This document shows, one piece after another, positions 32,764 through 40,727 of a stretch of 56,791 bases of DNA. A model generated the notes under the pieces. It made no database searches and had not been told where the DNA came from. It worked only from the letters and a program-made list of their open reading frames with translations. Position 1 is the first letter of the stretch. Every line of letters starts with the position of its first letter. Location: NCBI GenBank assembly GCA_009379735.1, contig WHTB01000002.1:1-56791 (forward strand), read 5' to 3'. This stretch comes from Propionibacteriales bacterium (lineage in GTDB: Bacteria; Actinomycetota; Actinomycetes; Propionibacteriales; Nocardioidaceae). The position numbers were made by a program, and so were the translations under genes.

Positions 32764-33884
32764 CCGAGACGGCGACGCCGGTGCCCCTGGTGGACCTGGC
32801 GGCACAGCATGACGAAGTGGCAACCGAGGTGCGCGACGGGTGGGCCGGCGTCTGCGCGCACAGCGGCTTCGTGGGCGGCTCCGAGGTGGGCGAGTTCGAG
32901 CGGGAGTACGCCGCCTATTCCGGCGTCCGGCACTGTGTCGGGGTCGGCAACGGCACCGATGCCCTCGAGCTTGCGTTGCGAGCCGTGGCGGTGCGGGGAA
33001 GCGACGAGGTGGTACTTCCGGCGAACACCTTCGTGGCAACGGCGGAGGCCGTACTGCGCGCGGGTGCAACGCCGGTGTTGGCCGATGTCGACGACCGGCA
33101 CCTGCTGATCGACCCGGAGCAGGTCGCGGCGCGCATTTCGCGACGGACCAGGGTCGTGCTGCCGGTGCACCTCTACGGTCAGGCGGCACCGGTGGAACGC
33201 CTGCACCCGCTCGCCGAAGCCGCGGGCGCGCTGGTGGTGGAGGACGCCGCCCAGTCGCAGGGTGCGCGGAGGCACGGCCACCCGGCCGGTGGACTCGGCG
33301 CCGTGGCCGCGACCAGCTTCTACCCCGGCAAGAATCTCGGTGCGTATGGTGACGCGGGCGCCGTACTCACCGACGACGAGGAGACCGCCCGCCGGGTGCG
33401 TGCCCTGGGCAACCACGGCAGCTCGGTCCAGTACCAGCACCTGGAGCTCGGCTTCAACTCCCGCCTCGACACCGTGCAGGCCGTCGTGTTGCGGGCGAAG
33501 CTGGGCCGCCTCGACGCATGGAACGCCGCGCGGATGCGGGCGGCCAGACGGTACGACGAGATGCTCGCCGCCGTCGGCGGTATACGGATCCCCGCCACAC
33601 TCCCCGGCAACACGCACGTGTGGCATCTGTACGTCGTGCGCGTCCCGCGGCGCGACGAGGTCCTGCGCCTGCTGAACGCGCAGGGCATCGGCGCGCGCGT
33701 GCACTACCCCGTTCCGGTGCACCTGCATGCGGCGTTCTCATACCTGGGCCACCGGCGCGGGGCGTTCCCGGTCGCCGAGCGCGCGGCGGGGGAGATCCTC
33801 TCCCTGCCGTTGTACCCGCACATCACGGTGGCGCAGCAGGAACGGGTGGTCGAAGGTCTGGCGAAGGCGGTGCGTCATGCCTGA
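32760..33884 (+). CDS. DegT-family aminotransferase, WbpE/WlbC-like (3-amino sugar)
   Basis: A 374-residue PLP enzyme beginning V-P-L-V-D-L-A-A-Q-H, with G-V-G-N-G-T-D-A-L-E-L-A-L-R for cofactor binding, P-A-N-T-F-V-A-T-A-E-A, E-D-A-A-Q-S-Q-G-A and the lysine in F-Y-P-G-K-N-L-G-A-Y-G-D. This is the 3-oxo-sugar transaminase type (WbpE, WlbC, FdtB). With the WbpD-like acetyltransferase that overlaps its end by 8 bases, the Gfo/Idh/MocA enzyme at 22955 and the UDP-HexNAc dehydrogenase at 43268, it fits the UDP-2,3-diacetamido-glucuronate route. GTG start overlapping the previous stop (GTGA). It is the intact paralogue of the fragment at 130-1056. Confidence 0.85.
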   Translation: MTETATPVPLVDLAAQHDEVATEVRDGWAGVCAHSGFVGGSEVGEFEREYAAYSGVRHCVGVGNGTDALELALRAVAVRGSDEVVLPANTFVATAEAVLRAGATPVLADVDDRHLLIDPEQVAARISRRTRVVLPVHLYGQAAPVERLHPLAEAAGALVVEDAAQSQGARRHGHPAGGLGAVAATSFYPGKNLGAYGDAGAVLTDDEETARRVRALGNHGSSVQYQHLELGFNSRLDTVQAVVLRAKLGRLDAWNAARMRAARRYDEMLAAVGGIRIPATLPGNTHVWHLYVVRVPRRDEVLRLLNAQGIGARVHYPVPVHLHAAFSYLGHRRGAFPVAERAAGEILSLPLYPHITVAQQERVVEGLAKAVRHA

Positions 33885-34449
33885 CGCGGCGGTGTTCGTG
33901 CACCCGCACGCGCTGTGCGAGAGCGACCAGGTCGGCGCCGGTACCCGGATCTGGGCTTTCGCGCACGTGCTCGCCGGCGCTCTCGTTGGTGCTGACTGCA
34001 ACATCTGCGACCACGTGTTCGTGGAAGGTGGAGCGCGAGTCGGTGACCGCGTGACCGTCAAGAACGGTGTGCTGCTCTGGGAGGGCGTGTCCGTCGGCGA
34101 CGAAGTGTTCCTCGGCCCGGGCGTGGTGTTCACGAACGACCTCCGTCCGCGGGCGCACATCAAGCGCACCGGGGACGAGCTGGTCCGCACGGTGGTGCGG
34201 GACGGTGCCACGTTGGGAGCCAACGCCACCGTCGTCTGCGGCGTGACCATCGGGGCGCATGCGTTCGTGGCGGCCGGGAGCGTCGTCACCGGCGACGTGC
34301 CCGCGCACGCGTTCGTCGCCGGCAACCCTGCCACTCAACGAGGCTGGGTGTGCACCTGTGGTGAGCGCATCGGCCCGGACTTGCGCTGCCGAGCCGGTCA
34401 TTGGACAGAAATAACGAAAATCCGGGACACGACGTTGAATCGCACGTAA
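33877..34449 (+). CDS. Hexapeptide-repeat N-acetyltransferase, WbpD/WlbB-like
   Basis: A 190-residue left-handed beta-helix protein. It has G-T-R-I-W-A-F-A-H-V-L near the start, stacked I-G/V-G turns, then V-K-N-G-V-L-L-W-E-G-V, V-F-T-N-D-L-R-P-R-A-H and G-A-N-A-T-V-V-C-G-V-T-I-G. These are the marks of WbpD/WlbB, which acetylate the 3-amino group of UDP-GlcNAc3NA. After G-N-P-A there is a C-x-C...C tail (V-C-T-C-G-E-R-I and L-R-C-R-A-G-H) that could bind zinc, a feature of some WlbB relatives. Overlaps the aminotransferase end. Its own 3' end is AT-rich and contains the -35 box of the next gene's putative promoter. Confidence 0.8.
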   Translation: MPDAAVFVHPHALCESDQVGAGTRIWAFAHVLAGALVGADCNICDHVFVEGGARVGDRVTVKNGVLLWEGVSVGDEVFLGPGVVFTNDLRPRAHIKRTGDELVRTVVRDGATLGANATVVCGVTIGAHAFVAAGSVVTGDVPAHAFVAGNPATQRGWVCTCGERIGPDLRCRAGHWTEITKIRDTTLNRT

Positions 34450-34462
34450 CGTCAGTCATAGT
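34435..34462 (+). promoter_or_regulatory. Putative sigma-70-type promoter for the Tat-exported protein
   Basis: TTGAAT (34435-34440) and CATAGT (34457-34462) are separated by 16 bases; each matches the consensus at four of six positions. They lie 43 bases before the TTG start chosen for the next gene, leaving a leader of about 36 bases. The segment is clearly more AT-rich than its surroundings. Confidence 0.4.
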
Positions 34463-34490
34463 TTGCGCGGCATGGGCCGCCTCGTATTGC

Positions 34491-34496
34491 GGGAGG
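34491..34496 (+). promoter_or_regulatory. GGGAGG ribosome binding site deciding a TTG start
   Basis: A near-perfect anti-16S match, eight bases before TTG at 34505. The ATG at 34472 further upstream has no such site, which is why the later TTG is chosen. Confidence 0.6.
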
Positions 34497-34504
34497 GTTT
34501 CGAA

Positions 34505-35026
34505 TTGGGACACGAAGAATCGCCTCAGGGGTGGGAGCGTCGGACCTTTCTGAAGCGCGCCGCAATCGTGGGTGGTGCGACGGTGTGGGCCGCGCCCACT
34601 GTCCAGTCGCTGATGTCACCGGCGTTCGCGACCGGAACCGGGCCGTGCCCGCCGGGTCGCCTGGTGCGTTTCAAGTACGACGTCGACACGAACCGGTTCG
34701 ACAGCGGTGACGCCGGAGGCGGCGGGTCGAGCTGGTGTCTGCCGGACGGCTACGCCGACGCGGACGTCAGTGTCAGCGGGGAAGGAAACGTCGGCTGCTA
34801 CACCGTGGACGGCGTCACCCAATGCATATCGGTCAGCGTTTCCGAGGACGGGAAGACCGCCCAGGTCGTCCTCCCCGACGGGACGCGCATCGAGGACCTT
34901 CAGGCGAAGGCGGGCAACAGCACCAACGGGGAGTGCGACGACTTCGACTACCAGACAGGAAGCACGGCTGTAGTCACGCTGGACGACAAGTCCATCTCCT
35001 TCGTTGCAGGCGTGATCTGCGCCTGA
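34505..35026 (+). CDS. Tat-exported small six-cysteine protein, function unknown
   Basis: From the TTG the product is 173 residues. It opens with a twin-arginine signal (W-E-R-R-T-F-L-K-R-A-A, then a hydrophobic A-I-V-G-G-A-T-V-W core) and a likely cleavage site after S-P-A-F-A. The mature part of about 130 residues has six cysteines (P-C-P-P, S-W-C-L, V-G-C-Y, T-Q-C-I, G-E-C-D, I-C-A-end), many Asp/Gly/Ser and no known catalytic motif. Tat export means it may fold, or be modified, in the cytoplasm first. It lies tail-to-tail, ten bases from the end of the PqqD/HprK operon, and has its own putative promoter. A substrate of that operon is an attractive but unproven idea. Confidence 0.7.
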   Translation: MGHEESPQGWERRTFLKRAAIVGGATVWAAPTVQSLMSPAFATGTGPCPPGRLVRFKYDVDTNRFDSGDAGGGGSSWCLPDGYADADVSVSGEGNVGCYTVDGVTQCISVSVSEDGKTAQVVLPDGTRIEDLQAKAGNSTNGECDDFDYQTGSTAVVTLDDKSISFVAGVICA

Positions 35027-35036
35027 CCGGTGCGGC

Positions 35037-35858
35037 TCACCCGAAGAGCCGTTGCACGGTTGCGACGACGTCTCCGGACGACATCGCCGGAGCCACGTGG
35101 AAGAGCACCGACTCCGACGCTGTTGCGAGCATCCGCAAGGTGGCCTGCGGCCCAAGCGCAGCCTGGTTGACGATGGTGGGATAGGCCGCCTGCACCCCCT
35201 GTGCGCGCCGTAGCCGCGACTCCTGTCCGGTCGGTGTGCGGACGAACCAGACACGCAGCGGGATCGTCTCGTCGCCGGCGACGCCCGATCGGCGGATTAC
35301 CAGCTCGCCGGTGGTGGGGTCGATCCTGTGGCTCCGGGTCGGCAGCAGCCGCAGCTCGAGCCGCTCCAGCCGTTCAGCATGCATCAGCAGGGTGCGGTGC
35401 TGCTGCTCGGGCAGGAGCACCACATGTGCACCGTCGACGACGACGGCCGCACCTGCCACGGCCAGCATCTCGGTCTCGGCGAGATGCGCAGTCGCCTCGA
35501 CCAGGGCGACCAGGTCGTCCAGCAATCGGGTGGTGTCCCGCCGGCGTGCCACGATCTCGTGGTCCCGGTAGACCAGGTGCAGGTCTCGCCTGCCCGTGCG
35601 GGCCGGCTCAGCCGAGGCGACACGCACCGAGAAGTTCGGCGCCACTACACCGTCAAGCGGGGGCACCCGCGCGGGTGCGAACAGCGCGTCCACGGTCGCC
35701 GCGGCCTCCTCCGAGTTCGCGCGGACGCCGACGCACCAGCGGTCGACGCGCACCGCCAGCGTGGCCGTCCACTCCAGTGCGTTCAAACGGGCAAGACATG
35801 GGGTGGATCGCTGTGGCAGCGGCTTCCCTCCCGCTGGCGCAGGTTGTGGTCCGGTCAT
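35037..35858 (-). CDS. HprK-like protein lacking the P-loop (probable pseudokinase)
   Basis: A 273-residue protein. Its middle aligns by eye with the HprK-like kinase two genes upstream: A-G-A-A-V-V-V-D-G-A-H-V-V-L-L-P matches that protein's H-A-A-A-A-T-R-A-G-I-T-V-I-L-P, and P-T-T-G-E-L-V-I-R-R matches its P-S-S-G-R-I-E-P-F. Where the kinase has E-Q-E-R-G-K-T-T this one reads E-Q-Q-H-R-T-L-L (about 151-158), so the nucleotide-binding Gly-Lys is gone. The role is unknown; a regulatory or substrate-presenting partner of the active kinase would fit. ATGA overlap with the PqqD gene; last gene of the twelve-gene run. Confidence 0.65.
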   Translation of the reverse strand: MTGPQPAPAGGKPLPQRSTPCLARLNALEWTATLAVRVDRWCVGVRANSEEAAATVDALFAPARVPPLDGVVAPNFSVRVASAEPARTGRRDLHLVYRDHEIVARRRDTTRLLDDLVALVEATAHLAETEMLAVAGAAVVVDGAHVVLLPEQQHRTLLMHAERLERLELRLLPTRSHRIDPTTGELVIRRSGVAGDETIPLRVWFVRTPTGQESRLRRAQGVQAAYPTIVNQAALGPQATLRMLATASESVLFHVAPAMSSGDVVATVQRLFG

Positions 35859-36145
35859 GACAGACGTACCGCCAGGCCGAGATCCTGCAACCGGCGGGCG
35901 AACCCCAGCACGTCGGCCAGGACATCCTCCACCGGGTTCCCGAATGCCCCGGCGAGGTGCTTGCTGGTGCCGCGGATCGACCTGCTTCCGTCGAGCAGCT
36001 TCCACACCGCGGTGCCCGCGGGGTCGAGCAGGTGAAGGGCGTCCCGTTCGCTGTCGTAGACGACCAGCTCGCCCTCGACCTCCACCCACGCTAGTTCCGG
36101 CTCGCCACGTCGTCGCAGCACGGCTTCCGGCGTCAGATCGTCCAT
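35855..36145 (-). CDS. PqqD-family protein (RRE-like)
   Basis: A 96-residue protein with the PqqD core: a beta strand pair E-L-V-V-Y-D-S-E-R-D-A-L-H-L-L-D, then P-A-G-T-A-V-W-K-L-L-D-G-S-R-S and C-terminal helices. PqqD-like domains (RiPP recognition elements) bind leader regions of peptides and present them to modifying enzymes. It sits between the HprK-like kinase (one-base stop/start overlap) and its P-loop-less paralogue, so the three probably form one unit. A second, more divergent PqqD is at 42975-43271. Confidence 0.85.
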   Translation of the reverse strand: MDDLTPEAVLRRRGEPELAWVEVEGELVVYDSERDALHLLDPAGTAVWKLLDGSRSIRGTSKHLAGAFGNPVEDVLADVLGFARRLQDLGLAVRLS

Positions 36146-37086
36146 TATCCGCAGAGCTCCTCCACGATCTGCTGGCTGACCAACATCTCGATCGCCTCGA
36201 CGGCGTCTTCGAGGCTTCCGATGCGCAGCTGGGCGATCGTTGCCGCAGCTGCGACGGCGGCGAGGGTCCGCAGGTTCCGGGTGGCGTGCCTCGGGAAGTG
36301 GAACGTGGCCTGTGCCAGCTCACGGACACCCTCTCCACGACTCATCAGGGTGCAGCGCGTGCTGTTTCCGGGGGCGTACATCGGGAACACCACGACCCGA
36401 GGTGGTCCGACGCTGCCGCGCTCAGTCACGGCACCCAGCCGGTCGGCCGGTACGTTCCATTGCCGCGTGCCGGTCGCCACCGACTGTGGACGGCACTCGG
36501 GGAACAGGGGCCAGGCGCCGCGATCGATGCTGAGCGCCTTCGGGAACGGCTCGATGCGGCCGCTGCTGGGGTCCAGGGCTACCGCCTCATCGGTGACGTA
36601 CCCATACCCCTCGCGCAGCAGACCGGCAACCGTGGTGGTTTTCCCGCGTTCCTGTTCGGCCGGAAGGATCACCGTGATGCCCGCCCGCGTGGCGGCGGCC
36701 GCATGCAACAGGACATGGTCGTCGATGGAGGACTCGATCGCCTGGCGATTGATCTGCGCGGCCAGTGCGTGCGCCACCGCTTCGGGCCGCGTCGCCAAGG
36801 TGATTCTCCGCTGATCACGGTAGAGGGCGTACGGCACCTCATGGTCGGCGCGTGCGAGGACGCGATAAACGCTCCCGGATGCGCGCTGGCCCGGTAACCT
36901 CAGCGGCCGCACCACCGGTTCGAGGACGTGCGACAAGGCGTCCCACACTTCGCACTCGACGGCGAACCGGTGCGACACGGCGGCGCATGGGCCGCTCTTC
37001 CACGCCCAGCTTCGGCCGACGAAGAATTCGGTGTCCACCAGGGGTGGCGTCTCGCGGTCTGTGGGTGCGGGGGCGAGAAGAGTCAT
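36145..37086 (-). CDS. HprK/PpkA-like kinase-fold protein
   Basis: A 313-residue protein with an HPr-kinase C-terminal-type domain. H-V-L-L-H-A-A-A precedes the nucleotide loop P-A-E-Q-E-R-G-K-T-T-T (about 142-152). The loop lacks the usual first glycines but keeps Gly-Lys-Thr. Then comes Y-V-T-D-E-A-V-A-L-D-P (Asp about 166), the Walker-B-like acidic motif of HprK. In lasso-peptide clusters such kinases phosphorylate the precursor's C-terminal serine; in polysaccharide and exosortase-type loci their substrate is unknown. The N-terminal 110 residues form a separate domain. ATGA overlap with the aminotransferase upstream and a shared TAATG with PqqD downstream. Phosphoryl transfer is likely but unproven. 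Confidence 0.8.
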   Translation of the reverse strand: MTLLAPAPTDRETPPLVDTEFFVGRSWAWKSGPCAAVSHRFAVECEVWDALSHVLEPVVRPLRLPGQRASGSVYRVLARADHEVPYALYRDQRRITLATRPEAVAHALAAQINRQAIESSIDDHVLLHAAAATRAGITVILPAEQERGKTTTVAGLLREGYGYVTDEAVALDPSSGRIEPFPKALSIDRGAWPLFPECRPQSVATGTRQWNVPADRLGAVTERGSVGPPRVVVFPMYAPGNSTRCTLMSRGEGVRELAQATFHFPRHATRNLRTLAAVAAAATIAQLRIGSLEDAVEAIEMLVSQQIVEELCG

Positions 37087-38303
37087 CGGCGGCCCGGGCC
37101 CATCGCGGCTGGTTGGTACTTTTCGAGTTCCGTCCGCACTCGCGCACGGTGCGCGTGGATCCGGACAATCGCGTCGGCGACCTCCAGCATTTGCTCGTCG
37201 GTCATGTCTGACCACAGTGGGACCGACAACACCTGCTGCGAGATTGCCTCGGTGATAGGCAGCTCACGCGCCGGCAGCATCCGATACGCGTGTTGCAGGT
37301 GGATCGGCGGGTGGTAGTAGCGTCGAGTGTCGATCCCGTCGACCCGCAGGGCGGCTGCCAGCTCGGCCGCCGAGAGCCCGAACTCGTGCTGGTCGACGAC
37401 TATCGTCAGATCCTTGAACGTCGAGAGGTCGCCGTCATCGACCTTTGGCCGGCGGAGTCCGGGGAGGCCGGCGAGCGCCGACCAGAACCTTTCTGCGTGG
37501 CCGTTGCGCTGGGCCAGGTTGACGTCGAGCCGGTCAAGGGAGTGCAGGGCAACGGCGGCGTGCAGCTCGGACATCCTGGCATTGAGGCCCGGGAAGCGGC
37601 AGTCGTAGTCGCCCGGGTTGCCGTAGTCCCTCCCGAGCCGGATTGCCGCGGCGAGGTCAGCGTGCCGCGTGGTCACCAAGCCCCCCTCGCCGGCGACGAC
37701 GACCTTGGTCGGGCTCAGGCTGAACACCTCGGCCGCGCCGAACCCCCCGACCGGAGTGCCGGCGCGCGCCGATCCCAGCGCATGCGCGGCGTCGTAGACC
37801 AACGGGATCCCAGCGGACTCGGCGACCGCAGCCAGGGACTCGGTTCTGCACGGCGTTCCGTACAGGTGCGTGGCCGTCATCGCTGACGCCCCCTCGACCA
37901 GGGCGCTGGCCGCGGCTGGGTCGAGGCACAGGGTGTCCAGCGTGATGTCGGCGAAGACCGGGGTCCCGCCGGCCCACACGACCGCGTGGGCGCTGGCCGC
38001 GAACGTGAAGCTCGGCATGACCACAGGGCCGTTCGCATCGAGGGCCTGCAAGGTCAGCGCCAGGCCGGTGGTGCAACTCGCCACCGCGACGGCGTGCGCG
38101 ACGCCGAGCCGTTCGGCCACGCGCTCCTCGAGTTCGCGGACGGTACGGCCATTCGTGAGCATGCCGGAGGCCAGGATGTCCGCAAGCCTGCGTTCCAGGG
38201 CCGGCAAGTCGTGCAGGATCGGGCGGGCGAGTGGCAGGCCTTCGGGAAAACGGGCCTCCCCGCCGGCGATCGCCGGCATGCGGTTGGTAGAGAGGACGGT
38301 CAT
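37083..38303 (-). CDS. DegT/DnrJ/EryC1 sugar aminotransferase
   Basis: A 406-residue PLP enzyme: M-L-T-N-G-R-T-V-R-E-L-E-E-R, A-S-C-T-T-G-L-A, Y-D-A-A-H-A-L-G-S, the lysine in F-S-L-S-P-T-K-V-V-V-A-G-E-G-G and N-A-R-M-S-E-L-H-A. The S-P-T-K form differs from both paralogues at 31636 and 32760, so it likely makes a different amino sugar. It is the only obvious nucleotide-sugar enzyme inside the PqqD/HprK stretch. Either it supplies a sugar for the GT4 at 40724, or it acts on the modified product; neither can be decided here. ATGA overlaps on both sides. Confidence 0.85.
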   Translation of the reverse strand: MTVLSTNRMPAIAGGEARFPEGLPLARPILHDLPALERRLADILASGMLTNGRTVRELEERVAERLGVAHAVAVASCTTGLALTLQALDANGPVVMPSFTFAASAHAVVWAGGTPVFADITLDTLCLDPAAASALVEGASAMTATHLYGTPCRTESLAAVAESAGIPLVYDAAHALGSARAGTPVGGFGAAEVFSLSPTKVVVAGEGGLVTTRHADLAAAIRLGRDYGNPGDYDCRFPGLNARMSELHAAVALHSLDRLDVNLAQRNGHAERFWSALAGLPGLRRPKVDDGDLSTFKDLTIVVDQHEFGLSAAELAAALRVDGIDTRRYYHPPIHLQHAYRMLPARELPITEAISQQVLSVPLWSDMTDEQMLEVADAIVRIHAHRARVRTELEKYQPAAMGPGRR

Positions 38304-39655
38304 GGGGCAGCCTCCAGGATCGGGCGGGATTTCTTGCCGGCCTTTGCGCGGTCTTTGCGTGGCAGGGCAAGGAAAACGAGCACGAACGGGAGAACCTGCA
38401 CGCGCTCACGGGTGAGGATCCCGAAGTTGGAGAAGTTCGAGAACGCGTAGACGAACAACAAGATGTACGTCATCGACATGACGAGGTACGGCTGCCGCAG
38501 CAACTGTTTCGACGCGTCGCGAAGCCTCGGCAGGGCCAAGGCCACGAGAACCAACAGCAGCGTCCCCTCCACGGCGGCCACGAGGGCGGGAATGTTGTGC
38601 GCCTCGAACAGGAATGGGCGGAAGAGCACCGAGACCGTCGCCGCGGGCAGGTCGATCGGGGAGTTCACTGCGACGGCGTCGAACGTCGAGTCCGCCTCGT
38701 TGGTGCGCTCTGCCGTGGCGTCGATCGCCGCGTCCACGCTGGTGGGCGAGATCTCCTGGATGTTGAGGAACTGCGCCGCCTGCGTGACGACGACCACGCT
38801 CGCTACCACGACCAGCCCGAACGTGCCGATCCAGGCGAGCGGGGTCAGGGCGGTGGCCGGCCGGTTGCGCCGCCGTACGAGGAGCGCGACGGCCAGGCCG
38901 GCGAACATCGCCGCGGTGATGTGGGGTCTCGCGAGGGCTGTCGCCGCCAGTCCTGCCGACAGTGGGATGATCCACCCACGATGACCCACGAGCAGGCGCG
39001 CGGCGCCGAAGGCCAGCAGGCCGATCCCGAACGTCATCCAGGCTTCCTTGCCGAGGCCAGAAGGCCAGAACACCATCGAGGGAAGGAAAAGCACGAGTAC
39101 GGCGTAGCGGCGATAGTTCCCGTCCGGGACGGCGGTCCGGAACGCCCGATACAGGAAGTACAGGCCCCAGAAGCTCAGCCACGAGTAGAACGCGTACGCC
39201 ACGAAGATGCTCGGACCGGTGAAGACGTAGAGACCCCCGGTCAGCACCCGGATGAAACCCGTCCCGATCAACGGCTTGCCGATGTCGACGTCGAAGATCC
39301 CGAGGCTGTAGAACTCGGCCAGCCGTGCTCCTTCGACGTCGTATGTCCCGGCGTCGGTGCTGCCGCCGTAGAGGACGAACGCCATCCAGTACCGCGCGAC
39401 CGTGGCCAGGGCCTTGACCACGAAGGCGGCGGCCAGTAGCCGCAGAAACGTGGGGTCCCTGTCGTGTCGTGCCGCCAGCGCCAGGAGATACACGCTGAGC
39501 AGCACCAGCACGGGCACGACCACGAGCCCACCCCAGAGGTGGTAAGAGCCCTGGGTGGTCGCCCAGCCGACCAAGGCCACGTACGCGGCGACCGCGCCGA
39601 GCCCGATCAGCTCGACGCTTCGCACCCGGCCGGAGCCGGCTCTGAGGCCGACCAC
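38300..39655 (-). CDS. Polytopic membrane protein, possible polymerase (Wzy-like)
   Basis: A 451-residue protein with about ten hydrophobic helices. Between them lie W-P-S-G-L-G-K-E-A-W and a loop of about 60 residues around E-R-T-N-E-A-D-S-T-F-D. The size, the helix count and the position between glycosyltransferase and sugar-synthesis genes are like those of Wzy polymerases, which have little sequence conservation. F-W-P-S-G-L-G-K-E-A is shared with a family of uncharacterised actinobacterial polysaccharide-locus membrane proteins, as far as I recall. GTG start one base after the preceding stop; another GTG ten codons on is also possible. Confidence 0.65.
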   Translation of the reverse strand: MVGLRAGSGRVRSVELIGLGAVAAYVALVGWATTQGSYHLWGGLVVVPVLVLLSVYLLALAARHDRDPTFLRLLAAAFVVKALATVARYWMAFVLYGGSTDAGTYDVEGARLAEFYSLGIFDVDIGKPLIGTGFIRVLTGGLYVFTGPSIFVAYAFYSWLSFWGLYFLYRAFRTAVPDGNYRRYAVLVLFLPSMVFWPSGLGKEAWMTFGIGLLAFGAARLLVGHRGWIIPLSAGLAATALARPHITAAMFAGLAVALLVRRRNRPATALTPLAWIGTFGLVVVASVVVVTQAAQFLNIQEISPTSVDAAIDATAERTNEADSTFDAVAVNSPIDLPAATVSVLFRPFLFEAHNIPALVAAVEGTLLLVLVALALPRLRDASKQLLRQPYLVMSMTYILLFVYAFSNFSNFGILTRERVQVLPFVLVFLALPRKDRAKAGKKSRPILEAAP

Positions 39656-39656
39656 G

Positions 39657-40727
39657 TCAGAACACCTCGAGATCACCGAGGGACAGGCGCCACGACTCGG
39701 GGCGCACCGGGGAAACCGCGAGCGGACGCCGCGGGTTGGCGACGAGTGCGATGCCACCGCGCGGCAGAACCGGGTAGCCCGCGACGAGCGCCGCGCGGTG
39801 GGCTTCCGTGCCTGGTGTCGTATGCAGGGCGACGTGATCGGCGCCCGAGCGGCGTGCGGCGCGCAGCAAACGGCGAGCTGTGCCGCGATCTCCGTCGCGT
39901 ACGACGAGGTCGCCCACGGTGAACTCCACCAGCGGTCCGCGCCTGCGCAACCGTCCGAATGCCAGCCCGACGATCCTCCCCGCGGACTCGGCCGTCAGGA
40001 AGCGGTAGTCCAGGTCGGGTGCCTCGGCGTAACGCCAGTTCAGGTAGCGCAGGCTGAGCGGGGTGTGCAGCCGTCCGCTCGGTGCCGTCTCGCGCAGCAG
40101 CTGCTGCACCTCCGCGGACCGCGCGCGCAGCACCGTCGCCGCCGTGGGGAACGGGCACTGCGGCAGCGGGCGGCGCCCAGGCATCGGCACTTCGCCGTGG
40201 CCGCTTGGGGCCGCCGGGCCGGGACTGCCCGCGGCGCCGCGCGCGCCCCGGACGAAACGCAGTGGCCGAACCGGTGACAACCGAACCGGCAGGGTGCCGA
40301 CCGGCTGCCAACCCATCTTGAGGTAGCCGGGTCGGCTGCTCGTGTTGGGCGTGTTGAAGACGAGATCCACCTGTCCCGCCGCGTCGAGCTGGTCGAGCAA
40401 CTCGAGGGTGAGCCGGCGGAAGATGCCCCGGCCCTGGAACTCCGGGTGGGTGGCGGTGTCGACGGCTCGTACCGCGCTGACGTGTTCCGCGGCGGCCTGC
40501 AGCCGCCAGCGCATGAACAAACGCACCCCTACCACCCGTCCGTCGTGCACGGCCACCAGGCCGGGTGAGATGCCGAAGGGATTTCGCTTGTGCTTCCAGG
40601 CGAAGAACTCGGCGTTGCGGTTTCCGGTCGGTCCGCCGCCGAGCGACGTGGTCAGCAGCTCGACGACGGCTGGTTCGTCCGTCTCCGCGAGGGCGCGGAC
40701 GTCCAGCTCCGTGACCGTGCCCGTCAT
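39657..40727 (-). CDS. GNAT-family acyltransferase with two GNAT-like halves
   Basis: A 356-residue soluble protein. The first half contains the acetyl-CoA-binding signature T-H-P-E-F-Q-G-R-G-I-F-R-R-L (about 112-125) after a V-R-A-V-D-T-A-T strand, and N-T-P-N-T-S-S-R-P-G-Y-L-K-M-G-W. The second half has a L-R-Y-L-N-W-R-Y segment and a V-G-D-L-V-V-R-D-G strand, typical of paired GNAT folds, but no clear second CoA motif. It presumably acylates a sugar or an amino group of the product. The ATG overlaps the GT4 stop (ATGA). The substrate is unknown. Confidence 0.75.
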   Translation of the reverse strand: MTGTVTELDVRALAETDEPAVVELLTTSLGGGPTGNRNAEFFAWKHKRNPFGISPGLVAVHDGRVVGVRLFMRWRLQAAAEHVSAVRAVDTATHPEFQGRGIFRRLTLELLDQLDAAGQVDLVFNTPNTSSRPGYLKMGWQPVGTLPVRLSPVRPLRFVRGARGAAGSPGPAAPSGHGEVPMPGRRPLPQCPFPTAATVLRARSAEVQQLLRETAPSGRLHTPLSLRYLNWRYAEAPDLDYRFLTAESAGRIVGLAFGRLRRRGPLVEFTVGDLVVRDGDRGTARRLLRAARRSGADHVALHTTPGTEAHRAALVAGYPVLPRGGIALVANPRRPLAVSPVRPESWRLSLGDLEVF

